In this document: one piece after another, positions 52,603 to 62,967 of the stretch | Numbering within the stretch: the stretch's first letter is position 1 | Layout of the letters: the number at the start of each line of letters is the position of its first letter | Assembly: GCF_026898155.1 (NCBI RefSeq) | Contig: NZ_CP114030.1 | Coordinates: 1 to 64,000, forward strand | Source: Jiella pelagia | Lineage (GTDB): Bacteria > Pseudomonadota > Alphaproteobacteria > Rhizobiales > Rhizobiaceae | Direction: 5' to 3' | DNA: 64,000 nucleotides | Position numbers and translations under genes: made by a program | Notes under the pieces: generated by a model | Database searches by the model: none | What the model was told of the DNA's origin: nothing | What the model saw: the letters and a program-made list of their open reading frames with translations, nothing else

Positions 52603-54330
52603 GTGCTCGCGTCGTCGATCTTCTGGCGAACGGACGCGCGGCGCCGGCCTACGTGTCGGCGGTCGATGCCGTCATGGGCGAGGATTGGGGCGAGGTCGAC
52701 TTCAAGGGCAAGGCGCGCGCGCAGATGCGCCAGTCCATCGCGGCGGCGCACGAGGTGGACATTGCGCCCGGCGGCGCGCCGATGTCGCCGACCGTTCCCG
52801 GCAGCAACGCCCAGGCCGTGGTGAAGATGGTTCGATCCGGCGGCGCCCGGAACACGGCCGGATTGAAGGCGCAGATGGCCTATCTCGCGCGTCAGGGCGA
52901 CGTCGAACTGCAACGCTCCGAGCGGTACATGGGGATCGAGGCTCGATGCCGAGGAGGCAGAGACCATGGTCGATGCCTGGAACATGCCGGCGAACGGAGA
53001 GGGAAAGGCCGACCGCACGTCGCACTTCATCGTCAGCTTTCCGCAGGACACCAACCATGGCGCGGCCGACCGCGCGGGGCGCGCATGGGCCGAGGAGATG
53101 TTCGGCTCCGGCCAGTATGGCGGCGACAGCTTCGACTACTACACGGCGTTCCACACCGACCGCGACCATCCGCATACGCACGTCGTCGTGCATCGGCGCG
53201 GTCTGGAGAACGGAACGTGGCTCAAGGTCTCCAAGCGCAGCGAGTTCAATTATCACGCGATGCGCGATCTTGCCGTGAAGGTCGGGCAGGCCGAGGGGAT
53301 CGATCTCGAGGCGACGCCACGCTTGGCGCGCGGCGTCCATGACCGTACCGTTCCCGATGCCGAGTATCGTCGCGCCGCCAAGGAGCGGCGCGCACCGGTC
53401 GCGCCCGATCATACGGAGGTTTCCGCCATTCGCGCAGCGGCGGCGATCATTCACTACGCCCGACGCTTCGCGGCGGAGGCGCAGATGCTGGAACGAGAGG
53501 CGCCGGAGATGGCGCAGGCGCTGCGACATGCCGCAGCCATCATCGAGCATGGCAACGCCCTGTCCGAACGGCAGGGCGAACGGACGAAAATCGCGCGAAA
53601 GGAGATCGCCACCATGAGCCAGCAACTGGACCGGGCCCGTGCGGAGACACAATCGCGTTTCGATGAGATCGACAAAGGGATCGCCGATCTCCCTGATGCG
53701 GCCGAGCGCGTGCGTTTGATGCGGCAAGCGGCGGCCCTGAAAGCAGAGGCCGCGCCTTATATGCGTGACGCCAATTTGCGTGACTTCCAGCGTTCGGCAG
53801 AGCCCAACCGCTATCAGAGCTTCGAGGGCACCGACGCAAAGAGTTCGGCGATCAAGGCGGCGGCCGACAAGGAGGTGCGCAAGATTGCCGAGGCATACGG
53901 CCTCAACGGCGAGGCTGCTGTCGAGCGGTACTCCGGCAGCCCGCCGTCGAAGGCGTTGGCCGACCAGTACGGCGCGGCCGAGGCGAAGGAGCGCGAGCTT
54001 CATCGCAGTCAGCGGGGCGATCGCGAAGAAACCGTCGAGCAGCGGGATCAGGCGTTGCACCGGATGCACACTGAGATCGCCGCAGTCTATCGTGACGCCC
54101 GTGATGAGGCCCGGGCTGGTGAAACACTCGAGGCCGAGGATCAGCCCGTCCCCGGCGAGCGCCAGGCCGTGGCGCGGAACGTCGTGGCCGAAGGCGACAA
54201 AGACCCGATCGCTGCGGGGGCCGAGAAAGGTGGACAGAACACCGATCGTCAGGATGAGGAGCACGCCGACCAGCTGCGCAAGAACGCCGATCGCAAGGCG
54301 CGTGAGCGAGACGGTGGACGCGGGCTATAA
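52599..54330 (+). CDS. virD2: VirD2-type relaxase, one-base insertion
   Basis: From ATG 52599 the N-terminal part (VVDLLANGRAAPAYVSAVDA; KMVRSGGARNTAGLKAQMAY) is followed at 52938-52944 by GAGGCTC; deleting one base (GAGCTC) continues the protein as MGIELDAEEAETMVDAWNMP for 576 residues. The catalytic region has SHFIVSFPQDTN and the three-histidine motif HTDRDHPHTHVVVH (about 184-197). The long C-terminal half is Ala/Glu/Arg-rich and coiled, with RKARERDGGRGL at the end as a possible secretion signal. It should nick the border-like site and pilot the strand. Confidence 0.85.
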
Positions 54331-54341
54331 GAGGGGAGAGC

Positions 54342-56526
54342 ATGGGCAAAGCCGCTCGCGAGATCGTCACGCTGGCGCTGATCGGTTTGACCGTCGGGCT
54401 CATGCTGGGGGTGCTGGCCGGCGGCGGCTATACGACCTGGCGCGCCGGGGGCGACATTGCCAATGTCGGCTTCGGAGCGTTTTTCGAGCACGCACCGTGG
54501 ACCGTGGGCCGGTTCGGCGAGCCGTTCAGGACTGGCCTCGTCATCCTTGCAGCCGTCGCCGTTGCCTCTGCCGTGGCGGTTCCAGCTATCGGCTACAAGC
54601 CCAGGCGCACGAGCCATGGTTCGGCCGAGTGGGCAAAGATCGACGAGCTTCGCAGGGCAGGGTTCACCGCCAGGATCGAGGACTTGCGCGGGCCGATCTA
54701 CGGCAAGCTGGGCGCGCCTCGCTCGTCCGCCGCGTTCATCACCTCACACGACATCCCGCATAGCCTGATCGCCGCGCCGACCGGATCCGGTAAGGGTGTC
54801 GGGGTCGTGATCCCGACCTTGCTCACCTATCAGGGATCGGTGTTTTGCCTGGACGTGAAGGGTGAGAATTTCGAGCTGACCGCCCGTCGGCGCGTCGCGA
54901 TGGGCGACCGGGTGTTCAAGTTCTCGCCCTATGATCCGCACGGACGAACGCATCGCTACAATCCGCTCGCCACCATCGCCGCGGTTCATCCGCGACGGCG
55001 GTTCACCGAGGCCCGCCGGTTGGCCGCGTCCTTGGTTGTGGCTCATGGCAACGGACAAGGTTTTCTGGAAGGGGCGCGGGAGGTCTTCGCGGCGACGGCC
55101 TTGCTCGCCATCGAGCGTGGCAAACCCCGGATCAGCGCGATCTACGACGCGCTGGCCGAGCCGGGCGAGGCGTTCGAGCTCTTCCAGCGCCTTGCCCGCG
55201 AGGTACAGGCCGAGGAGGCGAAGAAGATCTTCAATCGCATGGCGGGTATGGAGTCGCGCATCCTCTCCTCCTATCTGTCGGTGCTCGCAGACGGCGGCCT
55301 CGGTCTATGGGCCGACCCGGCTGTCAGGGATGCCACCGACGAGTCGGATTTCGGGATCGAGGATTTGCGGCGTGATCCCACGTCGATCTTCGTTATCGTC
55401 TCCCCGAACGACCTTGTGCCGCTGGCGCCGCTCATTCGGCTGATGTTCCAACAGACCATTGCCATCTTGCAGCGGGCCGAGCCCGGCAAGGACGAGCCCT
55501 ATCCGGTGCTGTTCCTCCTGGATGAGTTTGCCTCGCTTGGGCGCATGGAGGTTCTGCAGCAAGCGGTCACGACACTTCGCGGCTATGGCGGGCGCATCAT
55601 GATCGTGGTGCAGACACTCGCCAGCATCCGCGACCAGCGGCTTTATGGTCGCGAGGGTGCGGCGGTGTTTCTCGCGAACTGCCGCTTGCAGCTCTTCATG
55701 TCGCCAGCAGACAACGACACACCGGAATATGTGTCGAGCGCCATCGGCGATTTTACCCGCGTCGCGAAGTCGAAGTCATGGCGGTCGAACGAGTTCACAT
55801 CGTCCTATTCGGAGCGAGAGGAGGGGGTGCGGCTGATCAGGGCCGCCGAGCTGCGCCAGCTTGGCACCGACAAGGTGGTGGCACTGGTGCAGAACATGAA
55901 ACCGGTTCTGGCGCAGCGCGTGACTTACTACGAGGACAAGCAGCTCCGGCCTTTATTCGAGGGGCAGACCGGCCGCTTGCCCGAGCCACCGTCGCTCTAT
56001 CCCGAGGACACCAACCCGTTTCTTGCAAAGCGCCTGGCGGATGAGATTCGCAAGGCTCAGGCCGAGGCGGTCGAGGCTCGATGTGGATACCGCCGATGGT
56101 GTGGAGGACGAAGGGGTTGAAGCCGCCGCCGAGAGCGATGCTGATGAGATAAAGGACCAGGTACCCGAGCCCGAGCCCGAGCCTGAGCCCGGGGCCGACG
56201 ACGAGACCGAGACCGAAGAGGCAAAGGGCGAGGCGGGCAAGCCCGGCGCCGAAGCGCCTGAGGCGATCGAGGACAACGAACCGGAGAAACTAGAAGCACT
56301 GAGCGACATGCAGCGGAAGCTGGACCAGCTTCTCACCGCAATCGACACCACGCGAGGCCGCTTGCGGCGTCACGGTGACCTTGATGATACAGCGCGGGAG
56401 GCCAAGAAGACTGAGGCCGAAACTCCTGCGGAGACACAAAGCCCCGCCGCCAACTGGACGATGAAATCGGTTGAGACGAGCGCTATTGACGACTTGCTGG
56501 TTCAGTTCCGCGATCGCGCCAGCTAG
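54342..56526 (+). CDS. virD4: VirD4/TraG coupling protein, one-base insertion near the C terminus
   Basis: Two N-terminal membrane helices (VTLALIGLTVGLMLGVLAGG; VILAAVAVASAVAVPAI), Walker A AAPTGSGKGVGVVIPTLL (about 145-160), Walker B PVLFLLDEFASLGRMEVL, and the GRIMIVVQTLASIRDQ arginine-finger region. The core ends near DEIRKAQAEAVE, then GAGGCTC at 56073-56079 shifts the frame. Removing one base gives VELDVDTADGVEDE and an acidic Glu/Pro-rich tail to 56526, 727 residues in all. An intact GAGCTC is present earlier in the same gene (55176-55181). Confidence 0.87.
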
Positions 56527-56587
56527 ACCGCTTGACATCAGCAAAATAGTAGATACATTTTTCATTTGTACCTATTTTGGAATCTCT

Positions 56588-56869
56588 ATGTCCATCATCA
56601 ATCCGACGATCTCCTCTCGTGACTTCAATCGAGACGTCGGCCCGGCGAAGCGGGCTGCGATAAACGCGCCGGTGATCATCACCGAACACAAGCGTCCGGC
56701 ATTCGTGTTGATGTCTTATGAGATTTACACGGAGATGGTGGGGCAACGCGCCGCTGCTCCTCGACTGAGTGCGGTCGATGCCCTGTCCTTTCCGCCGGCT
56801 GCGGCCATCGAGTTCGAGCCCGATAGCGACCGTCGCGCCATTAAGCCGCGTGCGCTCGATCTCGACTGA
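56588..56869 (+). CDS. Phd/YefM-type antitoxin
   Basis: 93 residues. The N-terminal ISSRDFNRDVGPAKRAAINA and PVIITEHKRPAFVLMSYEIY is the PhdYeFM DNA-binding fold; the C-terminal tail would wrap the toxin. An AT-rich promoter region (56530-56585) precedes it. The toxin gene begins on its stop codon. Confidence 0.88.
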   Translation: MSIINPTISSRDFNRDVGPAKRAAINAPVIITEHKRPAFVLMSYEIYTEMVGQRAAAPRLSAVDALSFPPAAAIEFEPDSDRRAIKPRALDLD

Positions 56870-57300
56870 TGGCTTACCTGCTCGATACCAACGTCGTTTC
56901 CGAGATCCGAAAAGGTCTCGGCTCTGACGCCACCGTTCTCGCCTACATGAGAGGCATCGATCACGATGAGACCCGCATCTCGGTGATCACCATTATGGAG
57001 ATTGCACGCGGGATCGAGCTGATCGAAAGGCGCGGCGACATCCAACAGGCGGCGGTTCTCAGCGAGTGGTTCCAGCAACGCGTGCTTGGAAATTATGACA
57101 ATGGCCAGATCCTACAGGTCACCACGCCGATCGCGGTGATTGCAGGCAAGTTTCAGGCGGCGAACGGTGTGAAAGACTACGACAGCTTGATCGCCGCCAC
57201 TGCGAAGCACTACGGACTCATTCTGCTCACCCGGAATGTGAAGGACTTTGTGGAGTTCGACATCGAGCTGGAATGCCCGTGGCAGCCCATAAACCCCTGA
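56869..57300 (+). CDS. vapC: VapC-type PIN-domain toxin
   Basis: 143 residues with the PIN nuclease acidic residues in AYLLDTNVVSEIRKG (first Asp), VITIMEIARGIELIE (Glu), YDSLIAATAKHYGLILLTRN (Asp) and KDFVEF (last Asp). VapC toxins cleave tRNA or rRNA. With the Phd-type antitoxin it forms an addiction pair set between virD4 and the virB operon, which would select for retention of the transfer region. Confidence 0.9.
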   Translation: MAYLLDTNVVSEIRKGLGSDATVLAYMRGIDHDETRISVITIMEIARGIELIERRGDIQQAAVLSEWFQQRVLGNYDNGQILQVTTPIAVIAGKFQAANGVKDYDSLIAATAKHYGLILLTRNVKDFVEFDIELECPWQPINP

Positions 57301-57376
57301 TGCTCCGAAGGGTCCGGTCGATAACGGACCTTGCCCTTCGTAAATGTCATGACCAGCTTTGAAAGCACGACGCGAA

Positions 57377-58429
57377 CTATCGCGCGCTCAGCAAGCTCGT
57401 CGCTGCTTGGGTATGACTCGGTTTTGTAATCTTGATTGGATCGAGTGCCTGCGCTGCGGGCCGGTATACTTCAAGCACGCCGCGCTTGCCGCCTCGGCGG
57501 CCGACCTGAATGATGAGATCGACGGTGTGACGCGCATAGTCCAAGATATCCTGGCGCGTTTGATTCATTCCCGCCCGCATCACCATCATCGCCAGCCGTT
57601 CGAGCGCCAGGGCGGGACTGTCGGCGTGAATGGTGCTGATCGATCCCGGATGGCCAGTGTTGATCGCTTCAAGGAAGTTGAACGCCTCCTCGCCGCGGAT
57701 TTCGCCCAGGATCAAACGATCCGGACGCATCCGCAGAGAGCTTTCGAGAAGGCGGGCGGGCGAGCGTTCCGAGCCGGGACGCCGATCGGCGATCAGCGGC
57801 ACCGCGTTCGGGTGCGGCAAGTGCAGCTCCGGCGCGTCCTCGATCGTCACCATCCGTTCGGCCTGGTCGCTTAAGGCGAGCATGGCGCGGGCAAGCGTCG
57901 TCTTTCCCGACGACGTGCCGCCCGATACGAGAATGTTGAGACGGTCGTCTATCGCCTTTTGCAGCAGCTCTTGCAGCCTGCCCCTCTCGGCAAGCTGCGC
58001 CAGTGCGGTCAGCTTGGCCTGCCGCTCACCTTCCACATCGACCTGATGGCCGACGAGGAAGTCGACTTCCGTCACGGCCAGAACCCGGGAGATGTATTTG
58101 CGGATGGAGACCGACACGCCGTCTTCGATGGCTGGCGGCACGATCACCTGCACACGCATCGACTGGCCGAACACCTGCACGCGGCCCGACACGATCGGGT
58201 GGTTCGGGCCGAGCTGGTTTCTCGACTCGCCGGCGAGATGCGAGCCGAGCGTCTTGAGCCGTGCGGCGGGAATTTCCCCGTCCCAAAGCCGCATGTGCGG
58301 CTCAGAGGCGTACTCCACCCAAATGCGCCTGTCAGGGTTCACCACCACCTCGTTGACCTCTTCTGAGATCAACAGGGAGCGAAGGGGGAGGAGCCCTTGT
58401 TCGGCGTGGCTGCTCGGAGCACCGCCCAT
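57377..58429 (-). CDS. virB11: VirB11 secretion ATPase
   Basis: 350 residues. The N-terminal domain (LLISEEVNEVVVNPDRRIWV; GRVQVFGQSMRVQVIVPPAI) is followed by the RecA-like core: Walker A SGGTSSGKTTLARAML (about 170-185), Asp box VTIEDAPELHLPHPN, Walker B SSLRMRPDRLILGEIRGEEA and the His box STIHADSPALALER. It forms the hexameric cytoplasmic motor for pilus assembly and substrate transfer. Last gene of the virB operon; overlaps the virB10 stop by one base. Confidence 0.93.
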   Translation of the reverse strand: MGGAPSSHAEQGLLPLRSLLISEEVNEVVVNPDRRIWVEYASEPHMRLWDGEIPAARLKTLGSHLAGESRNQLGPNHPIVSGRVQVFGQSMRVQVIVPPAIEDGVSVSIRKYISRVLAVTEVDFLVGHQVDVEGERQAKLTALAQLAERGRLQELLQKAIDDRLNILVSGGTSSGKTTLARAMLALSDQAERMVTIEDAPELHLPHPNAVPLIADRRPGSERSPARLLESSLRMRPDRLILGEIRGEEAFNFLEAINTGHPGSISTIHADSPALALERLAMMVMRAGMNQTRQDILDYARHTVDLIIQVGRRGGKRGVLEVYRPAAQALDPIKITKPSHTQAATSLLSAR

Positions 58430-59752
58430 CAGAAGACGAGATCGCGGTTGACCATGACCGAAATCGCCGTGCCCTGGTCGATGTAGATCACCGGACCGAG
58501 CGACAGATAGTCCGCCATGACGCTCTGCGTGGTTTTTTCCAGATCGCCGGTGAGATCGTCGGCCGCATCGCTCACCGTCCCGCTGGATCCTTCGCTGGAC
58601 CCGTCTTTGACGATGAATTGCGGGCCGAGGGTGATGAGGGAGATCAACGCGGCCGCGCCGAAGCGTTCACGAAAGCGCGTATCGACGTGGCCGGACTGAC
58701 CCGACATGCCCAGCCGGTCGGCGCCATAGCCGCCAAGCTCGACACTGACACCCTTCGGCGTCACTGCCCGATTCCATGCGATTTGCGCCCGGTTCTGCGC
58801 AATCGACACGTCGGAATTGTAGGTGCCGATCAGACGGGAGCCGCGTGGCAAAAGGACGTTGTCGCCGTCATAGGAATAGACGTCGTGCGAGACGACGGCG
58901 CGGATGATGCCGGGCAACTCCGTCGAAACCGCCGTTTCTAGGACGGCAGCAAGCGACGTGCCCTGCACGATCGTCCGCGCCGGATTGGCGATTGTCGTGG
59001 CGCGCACCGTGTCGTAGCTCTGCGTCGAGGCGGATCGCATGAACTCTTCATTGCTCGAAAGCTCGCGATCGCCTCCTTTCACCGAGGAAGAGCCAGCGGT
59101 CTTCGCGCCGCCGTCCAGCACGAGCGCATCCGACTGGACCTGCTCATGCGCGATCGCTTCGCGCCGCGCGCGTTCTTCCTCGAGCCGCGCCCGAGCGGCC
59201 GCCTGCTCCTCGCTCAGCTTGTCGGCGGCCGCCGCTTCGCGCGCGGCCCGCAAGCGGCGCTCATACTCGGCTTCTTGCGCTTTTCGCTCCCGTTCGAACT
59301 GGTCACGGAGAGGCTCGTGCCTGTTCATCCAGCAGGGAGCGGATCTTGTCGACCTGATTGCCGCTTTGCGAGCGCATCTCTTCGAGCTGCCGTTCCAGGG
59401 CGGCAATCTTCGACCGATACTCGCTGTCATCGGCTGCCGGACGCGCCGGCTCCGGGCGCATCGGTGGATCGACATCAACCGGCGTATCCACGTCATCGGG
59501 CACCGTGATCTCCGTCGAGATACCGCTGTCCGTGCGCGACGTTTCCTGCATCGTCTCGCTGGTCGAGGTGCGTCCGCCCAAGAGCGAGCGCACCTGATCC
59601 GGAGCCAGGACGAGGGCGGCGATGGCGAGGAAGGCGACGCCCATGATCGCGCCGATGACGATCCGCGAGCCTTTCCCCTTCGGCTTGGTTTCAAACGCCC
59701 GGCGGCGCTCAGCGGCGAGGCGTTCGCGATCGACGGTGTTGTCATCGGCCAT
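58429..59752 (-). CDS. virB10: VirB10 channel protein, one-base insertion
   Basis: The N-terminal cytoplasmic and membrane part (GSRIVIGAIMGVAFLAIAAL) runs from ATG 59752 to the coiled segment IAALERQLEEMRSQ and IRSLLDEQAR. It then changes frame at GAGGCTC (plus strand 59310-59316); deleting one base (GAGCTC) gives EQARALRDQFERERK and a 440-residue protein. The C-terminal TrbI/VirB10 domain (QGTSLAAVLETAVSTELPGI; DVYSYDGDNVLLPRGSRLIG; GAAALISLITLG) forms the outer-membrane pore. Overlaps virB9 and virB11 by one base each. Confidence 0.87.
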
Positions 59753-60519
59753 CAGCGGTCTTTCCCGCGCAAGAAGCCGGACCGCGACGCGCCGCCACTG
59801 TGGCGGGCAACAGAGCCGTGGGCGATGGGAATAATCTTGTCGCCGAGGCGCAGCGTCCAACGCTTCGAGGTGCGCGAGACGACGAACCCGTCACGGGTTT
59901 GAGTGACGTTGACGATGGCTTCCTGGCCGCCGGCATTGGCCGCAAACACCGCCGGACGCGGGCTGTCCGGCGCGAAGCGGAAATAGGTGCTGCGGCCGTC
60001 GTCGTAGACCTGCACCGGCACGATGCTGCGGGCCGTGCCCGAGTAATAGTAGTCGAAGTCCTTTGGCCGCGCCGCGCGCTCTTGTTGCGACCGCCGCCGC
60101 GCGGCCTCCTCGTCGGGATAGGTGAAGTCGATCCGATAGCTGAGGCTCGGATCTCCGACCCGGCCGCGCTTGGCGCGCAGCTCGAACGTGTAGACACGCC
60201 GATCCGTGTAGACCGTCATGTTGGTATAGGCGTTCTCAATGAGCGGCTTCACCGACAAGACGTCGCCGCGCGAGAGCCGCACGATCTGCCAGGACGCGCT
60301 ATCGCCGACCTGCACCGATTCCACGTTCTCGCCGGCGCCAAATTGCAGCGAGGTGATGAATTTCATGTACACGTCGAGCCGGTACACCTGATGTTCGTTG
60401 TAGGTGTAATGGCGAATGCGCGGATCGGCCGCGTAGGGCCGGGGTTTGACTTCCGCTTGCGCCGCCGCCACCGAAGCGCCGAGCGCCAGCGCACCGAGAG
60501 TCATCTGACGAAGTTTCAT
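59752..60519 (-). CDS. virB9: VirB9 outer-membrane-complex protein
   Basis: 255 residues with a signal peptide (MTLGALALGASVAAAQAEVK). The CagX/VirB9 domain has DPRIRHYTYNEHQVYRLDVY, SASWQIVRLSRGDVLSVKPL and TDRRVYTFELRAK, and the C-terminal part TYFRFAPDSPRPAVFAANAG and HGSVARHSGG contacts VirB7 and VirB10. A standard component of the core complex; two bases separate it from virB8. Confidence 0.92.
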   Translation of the reverse strand: MKLRQMTLGALALGASVAAAQAEVKPRPYAADPRIRHYTYNEHQVYRLDVYMKFITSLQFGAGENVESVQVGDSASWQIVRLSRGDVLSVKPLIENAYTNMTVYTDRRVYTFELRAKRGRVGDPSLSYRIDFTYPDEEAARRRSQQERAARPKDFDYYYSGTARSIVPVQVYDDGRSTYFRFAPDSPRPAVFAANAGGQEAIVNVTQTRDGFVVSRTSKRWTLRLGDKIIPIAHGSVARHSGGASRSGFLRGKDR

Positions 60520-60521
60520 GG

Positions 60522-61202
60522 TCAGTTCTCCCGAGCGCGAAGGGTTTCGGCATCGACCCGGTAGTTCGTCACCGTGAAGCCGAGCGGATTGCGCCAGACC
60601 TGTTCGAGATTGCGTTCGACGCGCGGGCGAAATTCGAAGCCGACCGTGGCGACGAAATTGCGCTCAATCGGGTTGTCGCCAGGGCGTTCCAGACGGCGCG
60701 TGAAGCGCACCTGTGCGGTCTTGTCGCCCAGCATCGAGATCGAGCTGACCTTGACGGTAATCAGCGTGTCCGTGCCGTAGATATCGGGCGGGTAGTTGTC
60801 GGCCGAGGAGTTCCAGAGCGCGCGGATCGACGCGCTGGCTTGCCCGACCGACGTGTTGGCGACCATGGGAATGCGCTCGGCGTTGTCCGCCACATCGTAG
60901 GTCTCGCGATCGGTCACATAGCGGACGATTTCGGCTTCTTGGACGGCCTCTTGATCCGACAGCGAGCCCGGCCGCGTCGAGACGATCTGTTCGCTTTCGC
61001 CGGTGGACCTGTCCACCATCACCACATAGGGCCGGATTTCCTTCATCGGCAGGGCGAGGCAGAGGGCCACCACCGAGGTCATTGCTACAGTGATGCTACC
61101 CGCTGCGACGAAGCCGAGGACGTTCCGCTGACGGCGAAGGCCGAAAAACACTTCGTCCGCAAACCCAGCCGCGATTTCGTTGCTGGTTCTATTTTTTGCC
61201 AT
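60522..61202 (-). CDS. virB8: VirB8 inner-membrane assembly protein
   Basis: 226 residues. One N-terminal membrane helix (VLGFVAAGSITVAMTSVVAL) and the periplasmic NTF2-like VirB8 domain (PYVVMVDRSTGESEQIVST; ALWNSSADNYPPDIYGTDTL; NPLGFTVTNYRVDAETLRAR). It nucleates assembly of the channel. About 95 bases separate it from virB6 upstream, where no VirB7-type lipoprotein frame is visible. Confidence 0.92.
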   Translation of the reverse strand: MAKNRTSNEIAAGFADEVFFGLRRQRNVLGFVAAGSITVAMTSVVALCLALPMKEIRPYVVMVDRSTGESEQIVSTRPGSLSDQEAVQEAEIVRYVTDRETYDVADNAERIPMVANTSVGQASASIRALWNSSADNYPPDIYGTDTLITVKVSSISMLGDKTAQVRFTRRLERPGDNPIERNFVATVGFEFRPRVERNLEQVWRNPLGFTVTNYRVDAETLRAREN

Positions 61203-61298
61203 CAGACAAATTCCTTCTCCTGCGCCGAGCGGGGCGCAATCAAACTCCTGCTGTTCAGGGGATTGGTTCTCTACCCGGACGGCAGGAGACGGCGGCGA

Positions 61299-62489
61299 TT
61301 AGCCGGTGCCTCCCGTCTTGTGCTCCTGCGCCGAGCGCATGGCATTGTGGATCGCCGCTCTTTGATTGCCGTTGGCGCCAGCGCGAGTTGTCCGGTTCTC
61401 GCGGGCCTGCTGGAGCATCGCTGCACGCCCCGCTTCGGCGCGCTCCCCCATCGAGGTGCGCTGGCCTCGTTCCATATTCCGCACGCCGATGCGTTCGCGG
61501 TTCTCGCGCATCGACGCGGAGGTTTGCTTTGCGTCCTGCAGCGCGGCGCTGACGCGCGATCCTGCCCCGCCTCCGCTGCTGCGGGCCGCACCGATGGCCG
61601 AGGCCGCCTGCATGACGCGCGGTGTTGCCATCTGCGTGGCGCTTTTCACGCCGCCGCCGGCGACCCCCGTCCCTTGGCGGGCAATCCCCACGCCGTTCGC
61701 CGTCGCCACGAACGTGCCGGCGAGGCCGTTCACCAGCGTCGGCACCTGGATCATCAGGAAAATTGCTGCGGCGCCGACGATCAGGAATCCAGCTGCCTCT
61801 GACAGTTCCACCGCGTCGGCGGCCTCGGCGATCATCCCTTGCCCGATCCCGACGATGGCACCCATGACCCCTGCCATGACGAGCGGGATCAACGCGAAGC
61901 CGAGAGTGAAGCGAACCCAGCTCTCGAAGAGATTGCCGCTTGCCTTGAACATCAGAGTCGGGATGAAGATTGGCGCCAACGAGACGGCCATCGCAAGGCC
62001 GACCTTGGCGATGCTGCTCACGATGATCGCAACGCATGCCATCAGCGCGCCGACGACCCATACCAAAACAGCGGTCAGGCTGATCGAGAAGTAGCCGCTT
62101 TCGTCGTTTGCCCTTTCTGAAAAATCGAACAAGCCAGTAATCATCTCATCGAGAGCCGTATTCAGATCCGATGGCCCGGACGCGTCCAATAGCGCCGCTC
62201 CAAGATCGCCTGGCGTGTTGGTGATGATGTCGTAGATCGGCTGAAACTGCGCCCAGCTAGTCGCTATCATTGTTATGACGATGTACCGAACCATCCATCG
62301 GCTGTAATCCGTCACACGGACCGGCACCCATTGGACGAGCGTATTCAGCGCAATGAATGCAAGGCCGACGACACCCATCATCTGAAGAAGGGTCGAAACT
62401 GAACTGCTGAAATTTCCAAAGACAGTTTCGGCATAACCGGCAATAGCAGCGTCAACCTCATTCAAGGTATCAGAGATGAATGTTGCCAT
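61299..62489 (-). CDS. virB6: VirB6 polytopic channel protein
   Basis: 396 residues with five or more helices in the first 260 (GVVGLAFIALNTLVQWVPVR; LTAVLVWVVGALMACVAIIV; FLIVGAAAIFLMIQVPTLVN), as in TrbL/VirB6, then a hydrophilic Arg/Gln/Gly-rich tail of about 130 residues. The conserved central WVRFTLGFALIPLV region matches VirB6. It forms the inner-membrane passage for DNA. Confidence 0.9.
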   Translation of the reverse strand: MATFISDTLNEVDAAIAGYAETVFGNFSSSVSTLLQMMGVVGLAFIALNTLVQWVPVRVTDYSRWMVRYIVITMIATSWAQFQPIYDIITNTPGDLGAALLDASGPSDLNTALDEMITGLFDFSERANDESGYFSISLTAVLVWVVGALMACVAIIVSSIAKVGLAMAVSLAPIFIPTLMFKASGNLFESWVRFTLGFALIPLVMAGVMGAIVGIGQGMIAEAADAVELSEAAGFLIVGAAAIFLMIQVPTLVNGLAGTFVATANGVGIARQGTGVAGGGVKSATQMATPRVMQAASAIGAARSSGGGAGSRVSAALQDAKQTSASMRENRERIGVRNMERGQRTSMGERAEAGRAAMLQQARENRTTRAGANGNQRAAIHNAMRSAQEHKTGGTG

Positions 62490-62520
62490 CGGCCCTATAC
62501 TCTATTGCGTAGTGGCCGTG

Positions 62521-62967
62521 TTAACGTGACCAGCTTTTCTCGACCGCGCCAACGTCCCGACAATAATCGATCGCCGCCTTGTACCCGTCATCCTCCTCTT
62601 TGAGTTTATTAAGGAATGGCTTTGCTTCTGCCCTCGACATGTCCCACATCTTGTCCGGGACCATCGCAGCAATGGCGTCCCAATCACGACGACCGCGACG
62701 GCAACCGATCTCGTAGGCCTTGCCTTCGGCGAACGCCTTGCATTGGGCGCGTGCGTCCGCCGCATCCCACCGAAGCCTGTATTCTTCGAGGATTCCTCGC
62801 AGGGTGTAGTTGGGCGCGCGGGCATTCAATTCGCTTTTATCGACGCTGGACTCATAGCGGCATCCAAAGCCGCGCTTTTCATCCGCCGAGGCGGAACCGG
62901 CGAGGACAGTCGTCGATGCAGCCACGGTGAGAATGAGGGCTAGGATCTTCAATGGCTTACTCCTCAC
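62521..62967 (-). CDS. Secreted hypothetical protein within the virB operon
   Basis: 148 residues with a signal peptide (ILALILTVAASTTVLAGSAS). The mature part has four cysteines (FGCRYESS; AQCKAFAEG; IGCRRGRRD; DYCRDVG), no lipobox and a helical, charged composition. It lies between virB5 and virB6, the slot often held by an entry-exclusion (Eex) protein, but EexN-type proteins are lipoproteins and this is not clearly one. Its start overlaps the virB5 stop by 11 bases. Confidence 0.6.
   Translation of the reverse strand: MRSKPLKILALILTVAASTTVLAGSASADEKRGFGCRYESSVDKSELNARAPNYTLRGILEEYRLRWDAADARAQCKAFAEGKAYEIGCRRGRRDWDAIAAMVPDKMWDMSRAEAKPFLNKLKEEDDGYKAAIDYCRDVGAVEKSWSR

Noticed and set aside
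52702..54264. 520-residue frame antisense to virD2
   Set aside because: High-GC shadow frame; its translation has no domain character, and the plus-strand relaxase motifs are clear.
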